DNA of 6,240 bases, taken from assembly GCA_017437925.1 (NCBI GenBank), contig JAFRWQ010000123.1:1-6240 (forward strand), written 5' to 3'. The DNA is from Bacillota bacterium. Lineage in GTDB: Bacteria > Bacillota_A > Clostridia > Peptostreptococcales > Anaerovoracaceae. The notes below the pieces were generated by a model. That model was not told the DNA's origin, did not search any database, and saw only the letters and a program-made list of their open reading frames with translations. The position numbers and the translations under genes are program-made. Of the stretch, positions 5,338 through 6,240 are shown in pieces (position 1 is the first letter of the stretch; each line of letters opens with the position of its first letter).

Positions 5338-6240
5338 AGTCCCAGCTTCTCCAGAGACATCTCTTTCATTTTATACTTAAGTATCTTCCCCGCCGCGTTC
5401 ATGGGGAACTCCTCCGTGAACACGAAATAGCGGGGTATTTTATGCTTCGCTATGCGGGTCTTGGCATAGGCTTTGAGCTCCTCTTCGCTTGCGCCTTCGC
5501 CGTCTTTAAAGATGACCCAGGCGCAGGCTTCCTCGCCGTACTGTTTATCCGGGACCCCGACGACCTGGACGTCCCTGACGGCGGGATGACCCAGGTAAAA
5601 CTCCTCGATCTCGCGGGGATAGATGTTCTCCCCGCCCCTTATGATCATGTCCTTAAGACGGCCGGTGACCCGGTAGTAGCCCTCGGGGGTCCTGCAGCAG
5701 ATGTCCCCGCTGTGCAGCCACCCCTCCCTGTCTATGGTCTGCTTGGTCGCCCTGGGCATCTTGTAGTAGCCCTTCATGATGTTGAAGCCTCTGGCGACGA
5801 ATTCGCCGTTCTCCCCGTCGGGAAGCTCCTCCCCTGTTTCGGGGTCGATTATGCGGCATTCCACCCCCGGAAAGGCGCTGCCAACGGTCTCGGTGCGCAG
5901 CTCAAGGCTCTCGTTCACCTCTCCCATGGTGCAGCCGGGCGAAGACTCGGTGAGGCCGTAGACGCTTAAGATCTCCCTCATGTTCATTTCGGCGGCAGCC
6001 CTCTTCATCAGCTCCGGCGGGCAGTTTGCGCCCGCCATTATGCCCGTCCTCATGAAGCTGAAATCGGTCTTTTTGAAGTCCTCGTGGCTGAACATGGCGA
6101 TGAACATGGTCGGGACCCCGTTGAAGCAGGTGATCCTCTCGCGGTTTATGCAGGCGAGGCTGGATTTGGGGCTGAAATAGGGCAGCGGGCAGAGGGTCCC
6201 CCCGTGGGTCATGGTAGAAGTCATCGAAAGCACCATGCCG
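5334..6240 (-). CDS. acyl-CoA synthetase (AMP-binding, fatty acid-CoA ligase type), C-terminal part, cut by window edge
   Basis: The enzyme activates a carboxylic acid, probably a fatty acid, to acyl-AMP with ATP and then forms the CoA thioester in the cytoplasm. The last 300 or so residues are visible, and the frame is still open at 6240, so the true start lies beyond. Numbered from the Met at 6236: GVPTMFIAMF (40-49), the core motif YGLTES (93-98), GWLHSGD with the ribose-binding Asp178, the hinge GRLKDMIIRGGENIYPREIE (192-211), and the C-terminal catalytic lysine Lys284 in PMNAAGKILK (codon 5385-5387). All residues needed for adenylation and thioesterification in this part are present. The THGGT and MKGYYKMP signatures and overall pattern resemble medium/long-chain fatty acyl-CoA ligases more than acetyl-CoA synthetase or peptide-synthetase adenylation domains, but chain length cannot be read from the sequence. 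It converges on the surface protein gene, with the two stop codons overlapping in CTAA. Confidence 0.92.
   Translation of the reverse strand, partial: GMVLSMTSTMTHGGTLCPLPYFSPKSSLACINRERITCFNGVPTMFIAMFSHEDFKKTDFSFMRTGIMAGANCPPELMKRAAAEMNMREILSVYGLTESSPGCTMGEVNESLELRTETVGSAFPGVECRIIDPETGEELPDGENGEFVARGFNIMKGYYKMPRATKQTIDREGWLHSGDICCRTPEGYYRVTGRLKDMIIRGGENIYPREIEEFYLGHPAVRDVQVVGVPDKQYGEEACAWVIFKDGEGASEEELKAYAKTRIAKHKIPRYFVFTEEFPMNAAGKILKYKMKEMSLEKLGL

Noticed and set aside
5442..5969. Plus-strand open frame of 175 codons opposite the acyl-CoA synthetase
   Set aside because: The minus-strand gene shows adenylation motifs throughout this stretch; the plus frame has none.
1..6240. CRISPR array, toxin-antitoxin pair, riboswitch or retron
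   Set aside because: No regularly spaced direct repeats, no small paired genes, and no recognisable structured leader were seen. The 65-base leader before 1449 is short and shows no convincing fold.

Overview
The window joins two kinds of DNA. Positions 1 to about 1254 are the right-hand end of an integrated mobile element (a prophage or an integrative element; the visible part cannot say which). From about 1255 onward the sequence looks like the host chromosome. The host is probably a Gram-positive, Firmicutes/Clostridia-type anaerobe of fairly high GC. This rests on three S-layer homology (SLH) repeats in a signal-peptide protein, strong AGGAGG/GGAGG ribosome binding sites, a tRNA-Ser 3' end with encoded CCA, and heavy use of ATA and AGG codons. 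I cannot name the genus.

Element end: the last 36 codons of a Glu-rich unknown protein overlap the start of a 371-residue tyrosine recombinase by 11 bases. The recombinase gene ends 8 bases before a copy of the 3' end of a tRNA-Ser gene (T-arm, acceptor strand, G73 and CCA; 1227-1254). No tRNA 5' half precedes it. This is the expected attachment-site duplicate left when a tyrosine recombinase inserts an element into a tRNA gene, so the complete tRNA-Ser should lie at the far left end of the element. A hairpin terminator follows at 1260-1286 and probably belonged to the original tRNA transcript.

Intergenic stretch 1219-1448: it holds the att copy, the terminator, a second T-arm-like segment in inverted orientation (1305-1318), and a good sigma-70-type promoter (1347-1376) for the next gene.

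Host genes: (1) a fold-type-I PLP enzyme of the class V aminotransferase/cysteine desulfurase-like group (1449-2744). (2) A secreted 845-residue protein (2800-5337) with an unusual order: signal peptide, DUF3089 alpha/beta-hydrolase-like domain, three SLH repeats, then a complete HAD-type phosphatase domain. (3) On the minus strand, the C-terminal 300 or so residues of an acyl-CoA synthetase (AMP-binding family). Its stop codon overlaps that of gene 2, so the two genes converge with no gap. Genes 1 and 2 are on the same strand, 55 bases apart with no visible terminator, and may be co-transcribed from the 1347-1376 promoter. I see no clear pathway linking the three.

The most interesting item is the surface protein, which joins two unrelated hydrolase folds around a cell-wall anchor. 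Next are the tRNA-Ser junction and the recombinase, which lacks the usual first catalytic arginine.
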